Shown: positions 16,626 to 24,681 of the stretch, one piece after another | Position numbering within the stretch: the stretch's first letter is position 1 | Layout: every line of letters starts with the position of its first letter | Origin: Aquitalea magnusonii | Lineage (GTDB): Bacteria; Pseudomonadota; Gammaproteobacteria; Burkholderiales; Chromobacteriaceae | NCBI RefSeq assembly: GCF_002217795.2 | Contig: NZ_AP018823.1 | Span: 806,001 to 870,000, forward strand | Reading direction: 5' to 3' | Length of the DNA stretch: 64,000 bases | The notes under the pieces: generated by a model | Told to the model about the DNA's origin: nothing | Databases searched by the model: none | Seen by the model: only the letters and a program-made list of their open reading frames with translations | Program-made: the position numbers and the translations under genes

Positions 16626-17809
16626 TAGTGCCGGTCAGCATGGGCTTTTTTGGTGGCCACGTTGAGAACGTTTCAAATGGGCAGGGTGTATTTGTACGGG
16701 ATGATGGTCAACGGTTTTCTTGGGAGGGTGCAAGCCCGTTTTACAATTTTCCAGATGTGAAGTCTTGGCCTGCGTACTGCAACCGGGCCATTGTGCCTTC
16801 TGCACCGCATAACGTTCCTGGTGCGCGCCGTGAGGTTTGGTCGTATGGGCCGAATCCATGCTTATACGCTGGGAAGTACCGATTTCCCGTACCGTTATTT
16901 TCCGCCGTCGACGTTGGCTGGCTGTTTCCTATCGCACCTGGTGAGGTTTTGTGGATTGGTGCGCCGGCTGGTGCGGCGATGACTGATCTTGGAAGTTCAT
17001 CGGTAAGGCCGGCATTTAACGTGACAGTTTCAGGCGATGCGCCAGTCTTCAGTCCGAAGTGGGTATGTTCATCGCTGGATGGCCGCTGTGTAGTGGTCTA
17101 CGACGGCAGGTATTTTTATGATGTTGCTGTCAGTGTGGAGAAAAAAACCGGTGTCATCAACGAAAGAACTTCAAGCAAGGTTCGCTACGATGTCACCCTG
17201 GCTTACACCCGCTACAACGACAGCATTGGCCGCGTGGTCGATATTGAGAAAAATACGGTGCATAACATCGATGTCGTCAATCTCAGCGGCACTGTCTTTC
17301 TGGGAGAGGTCTCTTTTCCAGTTGGTCCAGCAGGCCACACAGAAAGTACAACGCTCTATCAGAGTGTCTTTCATGTGCGCTATGAGATTAATGGCAAACC
17401 ATTGGCCGAGTACAAGGATGTGGTCCACGACATGGGCGGGAATACGAACATCGGGTGGGCTTATATAGAACCATACTTGCAGGAGCACGGCATCTACGAT
17501 CGGACAATGTCAGCCTGGCTGCTGGGGGACGAAGTGTTTATCGATGTCGTCTATCCACGTACCTCGATAGTGGGGCATACCTTCACACTCCATGCCGGCA
17601 ATGTGTTTAGCCTGCAGTGCCATGATGTCCCGGAAGGTGGTACCAAGCATATAAACTATGCCGGCTTCGGTGACGCGCTGGCAGCCTCGCCCTACATCGG
17701 CAGTGCGGTCATCAAGTCCAGCCCTGATGCGGTCTACCTGCGGGCGATTGCACCGGGCAAAATCTACCTGTCGGACAACGAAGGGGATGAGTCGTTTTTC
17801 TTTGTCTGA
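16622..17809 (+). CDS. Phage protein, probable tail/adhesion component, unknown
   Basis: This 395-residue protein overlaps the upstream gene through ATGA. It is aromatic and beta-rich, with several cysteines and no transmembrane segment or signal peptide. It is more AT-rich than the upstream tail genes, suggesting exchange of a host-range module. The position after the hub and before the fibre-like genes suggests a receptor-binding or tail-tip role. I recognise no family. Confidence 0.55.
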   Translation: MIVPVSMGFFGGHVENVSNGQGVFVRDDGQRFSWEGASPFYNFPDVKSWPAYCNRAIVPSAPHNVPGARREVWSYGPNPCLYAGKYRFPVPLFSAVDVGWLFPIAPGEVLWIGAPAGAAMTDLGSSSVRPAFNVTVSGDAPVFSPKWVCSSLDGRCVVVYDGRYFYDVAVSVEKKTGVINERTSSKVRYDVTLAYTRYNDSIGRVVDIEKNTVHNIDVVNLSGTVFLGEVSFPVGPAGHTESTTLYQSVFHVRYEINGKPLAEYKDVVHDMGGNTNIGWAYIEPYLQEHGIYDRTMSAWLLGDEVFIDVVYPRTSIVGHTFTLHAGNVFSLQCHDVPEGGTKHINYAGFGDALAASPYIGSAVIKSSPDAVYLRAIAPGKIYLSDNEGDESFFFV

Positions 17810-17871
17810 CAGCCAGGTTATCGATGCTAATTAATGCAAAACCCTGCGCAAAAAACGCGTTCTCATTACAG

Positions 17872-18336
17872 CTACTTAGCATGCCCCAAGATCACAGCAA
17901 TCATGCCAGTAACCGCTCCAACGATCCCTGTTATTGCCGTAACGATTGGGGTCCAACGCTCATAGCTTTCTTTGTGTTCTCGGCGAATTTCAGAACGCAA
18001 TATGGCAAGACCTCGGTTGGTTAAATACCAATCTCCAGTGTACTGGCCCTGTTCCCAAAATGGGGTCTCACTCCCATCATCGTCATATCTAGCAGGCATC
18101 GGAATCATTAGTCGCCTAGCCTTTGCGGCCCACTTATTCGTCAGATACACGCGAACTTCCTCATCATGAAGATCAAGCTCCATACGCATGTCATCGAGCA
18201 CTCTTTGCCTTGCAGTTCCATCCTTAGCTTGGTGTCGATCTTCTTGATAAGCCTGTACTAGCCATCTTCTTTGATGCTCATACCTTGCCAACTGAGATAT
18301 GTGGAAATATTTGATGTACTTGAGAGGTATTTTCAT
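17872..18336 (-). CDS. Reverse-strand small protein with C-terminal membrane anchor (phage cargo)
   Basis: This 154-residue protein is encoded against the tail operon. Its N-terminal ~125 residues are highly charged with an N-R-G-L-A-I-L-R-S segment, and a hydrophobic segment (about residues 130-150) closes the protein. The DNA is AT-rich compared with its neighbours. Inserted genes on the opposite strand are typical morons expressed in the lysogen. A membrane role such as exclusion or defence is possible. The layout, a helical domain followed by a C-terminal anchor, resembles widespread hypothetical proteins, but I cannot name a family. Confidence 0.65.
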   Translation of the reverse strand: MKIPLKYIKYFHISQLARYEHQRRWLVQAYQEDRHQAKDGTARQRVLDDMRMELDLHDEEVRVYLTNKWAAKARRLMIPMPARYDDDGSETPFWEQGQYTGDWYLTNRGLAILRSEIRREHKESYERWTPIVTAITGIVGAVTGMIAVILGHAK

Positions 18337-18409
18337 GGCGATTCCGACGAGTCCGATCTGATGGTGGCTCTAGTATGACGAACCCTTTCACCCGTTTCAT
18401 TCTAAGCAG

Positions 18410-18450
18410 AACACCGGACACTTGGCACTCAATGTCCGGTGTTTTGTTTT
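18410..18450 (+). terminator. Rho-independent terminator, forward strand, inside tail region
   Basis: AACACCGGACA (18410-18420) pairs perfectly with 18433-18443 around a 12-base loop and is followed by TTGTTTT. It faces the tail transcript and lies 12 bases before the next tail gene. Confidence 0.7.
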
Positions 18451-18461
18451 GAGAGGCCACA

Positions 18462-18818
18462 TTGCTCCCCTATGTCCGCACATCCCCGTTGATCATCGTC
18501 CAGGGCTGCACCTTCTTGCATACCTGGGAATGGACTGCGGGTGGTCAACCGGTTGATTTGACCGGGGCCGAGTTTGAACTGGTGGCCAAGTCCAGCACGG
18601 ACAACGCGACCGCGCTGGTCCATCTCACGACTACAAATACCGGTATCACCGTCAACGGTAATGCCATCACCCTCCGCATTGAGGAGGCTGTCACACGAGC
18701 ATACACCTGGCGTGATGCTGTGTTTAACCTACGCGTTAAATGGCCTGGGCCGGAGCCTCGCCGGGTTGACCCGTTCATGACAGGCCGGATTGAAGTCCTG
18801 CCGGGGGTATTGGCATGA
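18462..18818 (+). CDS. Phage tail-fibre region protein, unknown
   Basis: This 118-residue beta-rich protein starts at TTG 18462, with GAGAGG just upstream; there is no good ATG near the family-like start. It contains T-W-E-W-T-A-G-G-Q-P-V-D-L-T-G-A and ends in a segment typical of small proteins encoded before collagen-like tail genes. The stop overlaps the next ATG. It is probably part of the fibre/adhesion apparatus. Confidence 0.6.
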   Translation: MLPYVRTSPLIIVQGCTFLHTWEWTAGGQPVDLTGAEFELVAKSSTDNATALVHLTTTNTGITVNGNAITLRIEEAVTRAYTWRDAVFNLRVKWPGPEPRRVDPFMTGRIEVLPGVLA

Positions 18819-18994
18819 CTGAAGTGATTGAACTGACTACGCCCCCAGCCCGCGAGGTTCTTGAAGTCACTATCACCGAGCGAGAAACCATTGTTGATGT
18901 CGCTCGGCAAGGCCCTCCTGGACCACCAGGCCCAGCCGGTTCCGATGTATTCGATATCGATCTCAATCTGATCTATCAGATTGCCAAACTCTAG
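18815..18994 (+). CDS. 59-residue phage protein with a collagen-like segment
   Basis: ATG 18815 overlaps the upstream stop (ATGA) and opens a 60-codon frame ending at TAG 18992. After a charged N-terminal half it has a short Gly-Pro-Pro repeat (GPPGPPGPAG), followed by a hydrophobic C-terminal segment. Collagen-like triplets are common in phage fibre proteins and promote trimer formation. The stop carries the ribosome-binding site (TAGGAG) of the next gene. Confidence 0.7.
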   Translation: MTEVIELTTPPAREVLEVTITERETIVDVARQGPPGPPGPAGSDVFDIDLNLIYQIAKL

Positions 18995-19002
18995 GAGTGC
19001 AA

Positions 19003-19491
19003 ATGTCTCTGCAAACACGTATTACCGAACTGGCGCAGGGTATCGCGGCTGACATCAAGTCGCTCAAGGCCGTAGGCGGCAATCTGGCCGCGCTTAATAC
19101 CACCTCCAAGTCATCGCTGGTTGCTGCTATCAACGAGGTTTTGCAGCTGGCCCAAGCTGCCGGCTCATCATCTGGCGCAGCAATCAATGATGCTGAAGCC
19201 AGTGCTGGTTCAACGTTTTCGTCTACAAAAGTTACAAGCCTGCTGGCCGACCTTAAAAACCAGATCCTGGGTGGTGCCTCCTCAGCATATGACACGCTGC
19301 AGGAGATTGAGGCCGAGCTCGGCAATGGCAAGACAGCGCTGGCTAACCTGCTGACAGCGGTAGGAAATCGATTGTCCTTTGCCGATGCCCAATCGCTTAC
19401 AGCAGCACAGCAGTTGCAGGCATGCGCGAACTTGGGTATTGGTGATCCGACAACCGATTTCCTGGCTGTGTACACGACGTCCAAGAGCTAA
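19003..19491 (+). CDS. Tail-fibre-like protein
   Basis: This 162-residue protein has an N-terminal helical segment rich in L-x-x-x-I heptads, then polar low-complexity stretches and a C-terminal helical part. It resembles the coiled-coil shaft of a tail fibre. ATG 19003 was chosen because TAGGAG sits eight bases upstream. An I-N-E-V segment near residue 45 is frequent in phage tail fibre repeats. It probably forms a trimer with the collagen-like protein upstream. Confidence 0.65.
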   Translation: MSLQTRITELAQGIAADIKSLKAVGGNLAALNTTSKSSLVAAINEVLQLAQAAGSSSGAAINDAEASAGSTFSSTKVTSLLADLKNQILGGASSAYDTLQEIEAELGNGKTALANLLTAVGNRLSFADAQSLTAAQQLQACANLGIGDPTTDFLAVYTTSKS

Positions 19492-19493
19492 CT

Positions 19494-19844
19494 ATGTCCG
19501 GGCTGGCATCACGTATTGCGTCTGCATTTGCTGCCATTGGTGGCGACATAAAAAGCCTTTTCGCTAATAAGCTGTCTACCGATTGTGGGGCGGGAAGCGT
19601 AGGTTCATTTGCGTTGATGTTCTACTCCAACGCCAATACCCCAATCGTTGCCGGAACTCTCTACTCTGGTGCCAAACTTTACTATGCGCAGTTGTATACA
19701 TCCGGTTCGTCCCAGTCTGTGACGCAAGGGTCCGTGGTTTATTCGATTGTGGGAGCCTCAGCGGTGGGAACCTGGAGAGCCATGCACTCGTTGGTAGCAG
19801 TGGGCGGCAACTTTACGATTTTTTTAGCGCAGAGGGTTGCATGA
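19494..19844 (+). CDS. Tail-fibre tip-like protein, unknown
   Basis: This 116-residue protein starts two bases after the previous stop. It begins like its upstream neighbour (A-S-R-I-A-S-A-F-A-A-I-G-G-D-I-K-S-L), suggesting partial duplication of a shaft-like segment. It continues as a small beta domain with many G, S and Y residues. It is probably a receptor-binding tip module. Its stop overlaps the next ATG. Confidence 0.55.
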   Translation: MSGLASRIASAFAAIGGDIKSLFANKLSTDCGAGSVGSFALMFYSNANTPIVAGTLYSGAKLYYAQLYTSGSSQSVTQGSVVYSIVGASAVGTWRAMHSLVAVGGNFTIFLAQRVA

Positions 19845-20248
19845 AATTTGAATATACGGCGGTAACTGATCTGCAGTGGGCTAACAACGGCCGCGCAATC
19901 ACGATGACCGTATGTTTTGTCACTCTGGGGGCCGTGCCATTTACGGCAGCGCCAGATGACACGACAGAACATGGCCGGGAGCTTTTTGCGCGGGCCGTTG
20001 CCGGTGATTTTGGAGACATCCGAGAGTCGGATACTGATGATGCCATGCTGCGTTATAACCAGATTCAGCAAGCACAAGCTGCGCTGGACGCGTCTGACCG
20101 AACGGTACTACGCTGCTACGAGAAATCTATTCAGGTACCGACCGAGTGGGCAGCGTATCGTAATGATCTAAGGGAAATCATCCGCGCGACATCATTTGAT
20201 TCCTCGGTGAAACTTCCGACTAGACCGCCATTCCCACTGGATGCCTGA
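19841..20248 (+). CDS. Phage tail-fibre assembly-like protein
   Basis: This 135-residue protein starts at ATG 19841, overlapping the upstream stop (ATGA). It opens with a beta segment. After it come an acidic region, a helical segment and W-A-A-Y-R-N-D-L-R near the C-terminus, which resembles the end of phage tail-fibre assembly chaperones (the W-x-x-Y-R-x-x-L motif). Being last in the fibre operon also fits a chaperone. It is followed by a strong terminator that marks the end of the phage late transcript. Confidence 0.65.
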   Translation: MKFEYTAVTDLQWANNGRAITMTVCFVTLGAVPFTAAPDDTTEHGRELFARAVAGDFGDIRESDTDDAMLRYNQIQQAQAALDASDRTVLRCYEKSIQVPTEWAAYRNDLREIIRATSFDSSVKLPTRPPFPLDA

Positions 20249-20271
20249 TGGCTAAAAACTACGCTATGGTT

Positions 20272-20296
20272 AGAGCCTGCTTTTGCAGGCTCTTTT
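20272..20296 (+). terminator. Rho-independent terminator ending the phage late operon
   Basis: AGAGCCTGC (20272-20280) pairs perfectly with GCAGGCTCT (20285-20293) around TTTT and is followed by TTT. It lies 24 bases after the last phage gene. Confidence 0.8.
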
Positions 20297-20319
20297 GCAT
20301 TTGTTGCGAGGGGTACTCA

Positions 20320-20366
20320 GTGCAAAAGCGCGTGCGAAAGTGTGCAAAACAATCCGCGACGTTACA
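20320..20366. mobile_element. Candidate right end of the Mu-like prophage
   Basis: Three copies of GTGC(A/G)AAA begin at 20320, 20332 and 20342. The middle one, GTGCGAAAG, matches the RYRCGAAAR half of the Mu transposase site. The stretch then ends in GTTACA at 20366, which would give a CA end as in Mu. The left end lies outside the window, so the boundary and target duplication cannot be checked. Confidence 0.45.
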
Positions 20367-20405
20367 GATGAAACCCGTCAGGCGATGTCATCAGTATCTG
20401 AATTG

Positions 20406-20481
<76 letters not shown>

Positions 20482-20502
20482 ACGGGTACTACGTCGAATT
20501 CT

Positions 20503-20578
20503 TGGCGTCCCCACGGGGATTCGAACCCCGGTTACCGCCGTGAAAGGGCGATGTCCTAGGCCTCTAGACGATGGGGAC
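20503..20578 (-). tRNA. tRNA-Glu (TTC)
   Basis: A 76-base cloverleaf with encoded CCA. The anticodon loop CTTTCAC gives TTC. The sequence is very close to the E. coli glutamate tRNA, including the seven-base acceptor stem GTCCCCA/TGGGGAC. Confidence 0.96.
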
Positions 20579-20603
20579 CCTAGGCAAAACCTGTGAAGAC
20601 CTT

Positions 20604-20679
<76 letters not shown>

Positions 20680-20704
20680 GTGTCTGTCGTTCACAGTGGG
20701 GCGC

Positions 20705-20733
20705 AGTATAGACAGGCTGCCCGCGGCTGTAAA
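20705..20733 (-). promoter_or_regulatory. Sigma-70 promoter of the tRNA operon
   Basis: On the reverse strand, TTTACA (20733-20728) is followed after exactly 17 bases by TATACT (20710-20705). A GC-rich stretch (GCGCCCC) lies just after it, as in stringently controlled tRNA promoters. Confidence 0.8.
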
Positions 20734-20770
20734 GGGATCTGCGAAAAAAATTTTAGCGCCGCCCCTGCGC

Positions 20771-20776
20771 TATAAT
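20771..20776 (+). promoter_or_regulatory. -10 element (TATAAT) for the hpn operon
   Basis: A perfect TATAAT lies 33 bases before the hpnC start. No good -35 is found at 16-18 bases, so the promoter may need an activator. Confidence 0.5.
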
Positions 20777-20809
20777 CACCGGTTCTGCAATGACAGGGTT
20801 GGATTGCCG

Positions 20810-21622
20810 ATGTCGGTTGGTCACTACGAAAACTTCCCGGTCGGGTCGATCTTGCTGCCCCGGCACATGCGCCGCGCGGTGCATGTCATCTACCATTTTG
20901 CCCGCTATGCCGACGATGTGGCGGACGAAGGTGACAAACTGCCTGACGAACGCCTGCGCGAACTGGCGCATTTGCGTGACGAGCTGGATGTGATCCGTGA
21001 TGGCGGCATACCGGCCATGCCGCTCATGCGCAATCTGGCCACCGTCATCAGCCAGCACCAACTGCCGCTGCAGCCGTTTTATGACTTGCTGTCGGCCTTC
21101 AGCCAGGATGTGGTGAAAACCCGCTACCAGAACTTTGCCGAAGTGGTGGACTACTGCCGGCGTTCGGCCAATCCGGTGGGGCGGCTGATGCTGGCGCTGT
21201 ATGGTGAAAACGACCCGCGCAGCCTGGCCATGTCCGATGGCATCTGCACGGCATTGCAACTGATCAACTTCCTGCAGGATGTGAGCGTGGACTGGAACAA
21301 GGGCCGCATCTACATTCCGCTGGACGAGCTGGAAAAATTCCGCATCCGCGAAGCGCAGATTGCCGGGCGCGATGCCACCGGCCTGTGGCGGCCGATGATG
21401 CTGGCGCAGATCGAACGCACCCGCAAGATGCTGCAGGCCGGCGCGCCGCTGGGCAAGGTGCTCAAGGGCCGCCTGGGGCTGGAGTTGCGCCTCATCATCA
21501 TGGGCGGCGAGCGCATCCTGAAAAAACTGCACGACAGCGGTGGCGATGTGTTCCGCCAGCGCCCGGTACTGACCTGGCGCGACTGGATTTACATGCTGTG
21601 GCGTGCGCTGCGCGCCAAATAA
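20810..21622 (+). CDS. hpnC: Squalene synthase-like protein HpnC
   Basis: This 270-residue all-helical isoprenoid synthase starts with the HpnC signature H-Y-E-N-F-P-V, which fixes the start at ATG 20810. The first aspartate-rich motif D-D-V-A-D lies at 35-39 and the second, Q-D-V-S-V-D, at about 156-161. HpnC converts presqualene diphosphate to hydroxysqualene in the HpnCDE route. It is followed by hpnD and hpnE, which makes the pathway assignment firm. A TATAAT lies upstream and the tRNA operon diverges from it. Confidence 0.93.
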   Translation: MSVGHYENFPVGSILLPRHMRRAVHVIYHFARYADDVADEGDKLPDERLRELAHLRDELDVIRDGGIPAMPLMRNLATVISQHQLPLQPFYDLLSAFSQDVVKTRYQNFAEVVDYCRRSANPVGRLMLALYGENDPRSLAMSDGICTALQLINFLQDVSVDWNKGRIYIPLDELEKFRIREAQIAGRDATGLWRPMMLAQIERTRKMLQAGAPLGKVLKGRLGLELRLIIMGGERILKKLHDSGGDVFRQRPVLTWRDWIYMLWRALRAK

Positions 21623-21687
21623 CAGATAACCATACTCACACAGGCGGGAAGCAGCAGGCTGACCCGCCGGCAACAAAGGAGAGGCGT

Positions 21688-22533
21688 GTGACGCCGCAGC
21701 AGTATTGTCAGGACAAGGCCGCCAGCAGCGGCTCCAGCTTTTACTACAGCTTCCGCTTCTTGCCGGAAGAGCGTCGTGATGCCATTACCGCGCTGTATGC
21801 CTTCTGTCGTGAAGTGGATGATGTGGTGGACGAATGCCACGACGAAAACGTCGCCCGCGCCAAGCTGGCCTGGTGGCGTGGCGAAGTGGAAAAGCTGTAC
21901 CACGGCCAGCCCGATCACCCGGTGATGCTGGCGCTCAAGCCGCATGTCAGCGCGCTGGACCTGCCGCAGAACCTGCTGGAAGAAATTGTCGACGGCATGC
22001 AGATGGACCTGGACTTCGCCCGTTACGACCGCTTCCAGGACCTGCTGTTGTACTGCCATCGCGTGGCCGGGGTGGTGGGGCAACTGGCGGCGCAGATTTT
22101 CGGCTATCAGGACCGCCAGACCCTCAAATACGCCCACGAATTGGGCATTGCCTTCCAGCTGACCAACATCATCCGCGATGTGGGCGAAGACGCCCGCCGT
22201 GGCCGCATCTACCTGCCGGTAGAAGAGTTGCAGCGCTTCAATGTACCGGCCAGCGACCTGATGAACTACAAGGAAAGTCCGGAATTTGCCGCGCTGATGT
22301 CCTTCCAGATCGAACGCGCGCGTGAATATTACCGCCGCGCCTGGGAGCTGCTGCCGGTGGTGGACCGCAAGAGCCAGCGTCCCGGCCTGCTGATGGCCGC
22401 CATCTACCGCGCCACGCTGGAAGAAATCCAGTTGGATGGCCCGGCCAAGGTGCTGAACCAGCGCCTGTCGCTGACCCCGCTGCGCAAGCTGTGGCTGGCC
22501 TGGCGCACCTGGACGCTGGGTTACAAGGCCTGA
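21688..22533 (+). CDS. hpnD: Presqualene diphosphate synthase HpnD
   Basis: This 281-residue protein belongs to the trans-isoprenyl head-to-head synthases. It condenses two farnesyl diphosphates to presqualene diphosphate. The aspartate-rich motifs are D-D-V-V-D at 44-48 and D-V-G-E-D at 164-168, the latter followed by the family run A-R-R-G-R-I-Y-L-P. The start is GTG 21688, behind AAAGGAGAG. It lies between hpnC and hpnE. No squalene-hopene cyclase is in the window, so the cyclase must be elsewhere if hopanoids are made. Confidence 0.95.
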   Translation: MTPQQYCQDKAASSGSSFYYSFRFLPEERRDAITALYAFCREVDDVVDECHDENVARAKLAWWRGEVEKLYHGQPDHPVMLALKPHVSALDLPQNLLEEIVDGMQMDLDFARYDRFQDLLLYCHRVAGVVGQLAAQIFGYQDRQTLKYAHELGIAFQLTNIIRDVGEDARRGRIYLPVEELQRFNVPASDLMNYKESPEFAALMSFQIERAREYYRRAWELLPVVDRKSQRPGLLMAAIYRATLEEIQLDGPAKVLNQRLSLTPLRKLWLAWRTWTLGYKA

Positions 22534-22537
22534 GTGC

Positions 22538-23869
22538 ATGATGGACGCCAGACCAAGGGTTGCCATTGTCGGTGCCGGCTGGGCCGGGCTGGCCGCGGCG
22601 GTGGAATTGGCCGCTCAGGCCGAGCTGACCCTGTTTGAAGCCGGTCGCGCTCCCGGCGGGCGGGCGCGGCGCATCCAGGGCGCTGACAGTGCGCTGGACA
22701 ACGGCCAGCACATCCTGATTGGTGCCTACCGCGACTGCCTGCGTCTGATGCGCAAGGTAGGGGTGGAGGTGGATAGTGCCATGCTGCGGCTGCCGCTTGC
22801 CTGGCAGCGGCAGGACGGTATCGCCCTGCAATGTCCGCGCTGGCCGGCCCCGCTGCATGTGCTGGCTGGTTTGTGGTCCGCTCGTGGCTTGAGCTGGCGC
22901 GACAAATGGCAGTTGGCGCTGGCCTTGCAGCGTCTGAAATGGCAGCGCTGGCGGCTGGCCGAGGATGTGACGGTGGCGCAGTGGCTGCAGGCGCAGCATC
23001 AATCGGACTGGCTGATCGCACAATTCTGGCGGCCCATGGTGCTGTCGGCGCTCAATACCCCGCTGGAACAGGCCTCGATGCAGATTCTGGCCACCACGCT
23101 GCGTGACAGTCTGGGCGGCAGCCGTGCCGACAGCGATCTGCTGCTGCCCCGGCTGGACCTGTCGGAACTCTTCCCCGCAGCGGCGCTGCGCTGGCTGTGC
23201 GCCCATGGCGCAAACTGGCAGGCCGGCCACCGGGTGGCCAGCATCACGCCAGCCGGGAATGGTGTGCTGGTGGACGGGCAATTGTTCGATGCTGCTATCG
23301 TGGCGGTGGCTCCGTATCATGCGGGCGCACTGTTGCAGGAGCCGGTTTTGCAGACTCAGGTCAAGGCTTTCCATTACTGGCCGATATATACCGCATACCT
23401 GCGCTACGACGCCGATATCCGCATGCCGCTGCCGATGATGGGCTTGCAGGGCGGCACGCTGGACTGGCTGTTCGACCGCCAGGCCCTGTCGGGTGAGCGC
23501 GGACTGCTGGCTGCGGTAATCAGCGCACCTTCGCCGGCGCTGCAGGACATGCCGCGTGCAGCCCTGTTGCACCAGTTGCGGGCCGAGGTGGAATACCTAT
23601 TGCCCGCCTTGCAGGGAACACCCTTGCTGGACAGCCAGTTGATCGTGGAGAAGCGCGCCACCTTCGGCTCGGTGGTGGGACTGACAAGACCACACTGCCG
23701 TAGCAGGGTACAATCGGTTTATCTGGCGGGGGACTGGTTATGTCCGGATTACCCCGCCACGCTGGAAGGTGCGGTGCGCAGTGGTGTGCATGCTGCCAGC
23801 CAGTTAATGCAGGATTTGCCATCATCACGGACCACCAGCGGGTGGTCCTTAGCTGAAAAAACAAAATGA
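22538..23869 (+). CDS. hpnE: Hydroxysqualene dehydroxylase HpnE
   Basis: This 443-residue FAD-dependent amine oxidase/desaturase-type protein has the dinucleotide-binding motif V-G-A-G-W-A-G-L near residues 11-18, an acidic residue after the second strand, and P-G-G-R-A-R-R shortly after. It reduces hydroxysqualene to squalene. The C-terminal region has the flavin-binding segment V-Y-L-A-G-D-W. Its stop overlaps the next gene by four bases (ATGA). Confidence 0.92.
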   Translation: MMDARPRVAIVGAGWAGLAAAVELAAQAELTLFEAGRAPGGRARRIQGADSALDNGQHILIGAYRDCLRLMRKVGVEVDSAMLRLPLAWQRQDGIALQCPRWPAPLHVLAGLWSARGLSWRDKWQLALALQRLKWQRWRLAEDVTVAQWLQAQHQSDWLIAQFWRPMVLSALNTPLEQASMQILATTLRDSLGGSRADSDLLLPRLDLSELFPAAALRWLCAHGANWQAGHRVASITPAGNGVLVDGQLFDAAIVAVAPYHAGALLQEPVLQTQVKAFHYWPIYTAYLRYDADIRMPLPMMGLQGGTLDWLFDRQALSGERGLLAAVISAPSPALQDMPRAALLHQLRAEVEYLLPALQGTPLLDSQLIVEKRATFGSVVGLTRPHCRSRVQSVYLAGDWLCPDYPATLEGAVRSGVHAASQLMQDLPSSRTTSGWSLAEKTK

Positions 23870-24624
23870 ACCAAACATTTGCCAAGGATTGTCTGGCTGG
23901 TCGCGTCATTCTGGTGACAGGGGCCACGCAAGGGGTAGGTCGGGAAGCCGCGCTGACGTTTGCCGCACATGGTGCCGACGTGGTATTGCTGGCGCGCAGC
24001 GTAAAAGGGCTGGAGAAGGTCTACGATGAAATTCTGGCCGCAGGGGGCAAGGAGCCGGCAGCCATTCCGCTGGACTTGCTGACGGCCACGGACGAGCAAC
24101 TGGGCAATGCCGCCTTCCAGATCAAGCAGACGCTGGGCCGGCTGGATGGCATCGTGCATTGCGCATCGCATTTTTATGCCTTGTCACCGCTGTCCAACCA
24201 GGGCATTGAGGAGTGGATGAACCAGTACCGCATCAACACCGTGGCACCGTTTGCGCTCAGCCGTGCCTGCCTGCCGCTGCTGAAGGAATCGCCGGATGCT
24301 TCCGTGCTGTTCATGGGCGAAAGCCATTCCCTGCACCCGGCGGCCTACTGGGGTGGCTTTGGTGCATCCAAGGCCGGCTTGAACTATCTGACCAAGGTGG
24401 CCGCCGATGAATGGGAGGTCTACCCGAACCTGCGGGTCAACCAGCTGATTCCGGGGCCGGTCAATTCGCCGCAACGCAATCGTACCCATCCGGGCGAAGC
24501 CAAGAGCGAACGCGCCGATCTGTCCACGCTGATGCCCTACCTCTTGTATTGGCAGTCTGCTGCCAGCCAGGGCCGCAGCGGCGAAATCATCGAGCTGGAT
24601 CTGCGCAGCCAAAAGGGCGAATAA
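23866..24624 (+). CDS. YciK-like short-chain dehydrogenase with Phe in place of catalytic Tyr
   Basis: This 252-residue SDR-fold protein has the NAD(P)-binding motif T-G-A-T-Q-G-V-G near residues 19-26 and matches the YciK group. At the active site the sequence reads G-G-F-G-A-S-K, so the tyrosine of the Y-x-x-x-K pair is replaced by phenylalanine (codon TTT) while the lysine is kept. Catalysis by the usual route would then be impaired. The ATG overlaps the hpnE stop, so it is co-expressed with the squalene genes. The substrate is unknown. Confidence 0.82.
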   Translation: MNQTFAKDCLAGRVILVTGATQGVGREAALTFAAHGADVVLLARSVKGLEKVYDEILAAGGKEPAAIPLDLLTATDEQLGNAAFQIKQTLGRLDGIVHCASHFYALSPLSNQGIEEWMNQYRINTVAPFALSRACLPLLKESPDASVLFMGESHSLHPAAYWGGFGASKAGLNYLTKVAADEWEVYPNLRVNQLIPGPVNSPQRNRTHPGEAKSERADLSTLMPYLLYWQSAASQGRSGEIIELDLRSQKGE

Positions 24625-24681
24625 GCCGTATCCGCGCCGTGGCCTTGCCGGCTGCGGCGGATGGCATCATGGGGGTAAAGC

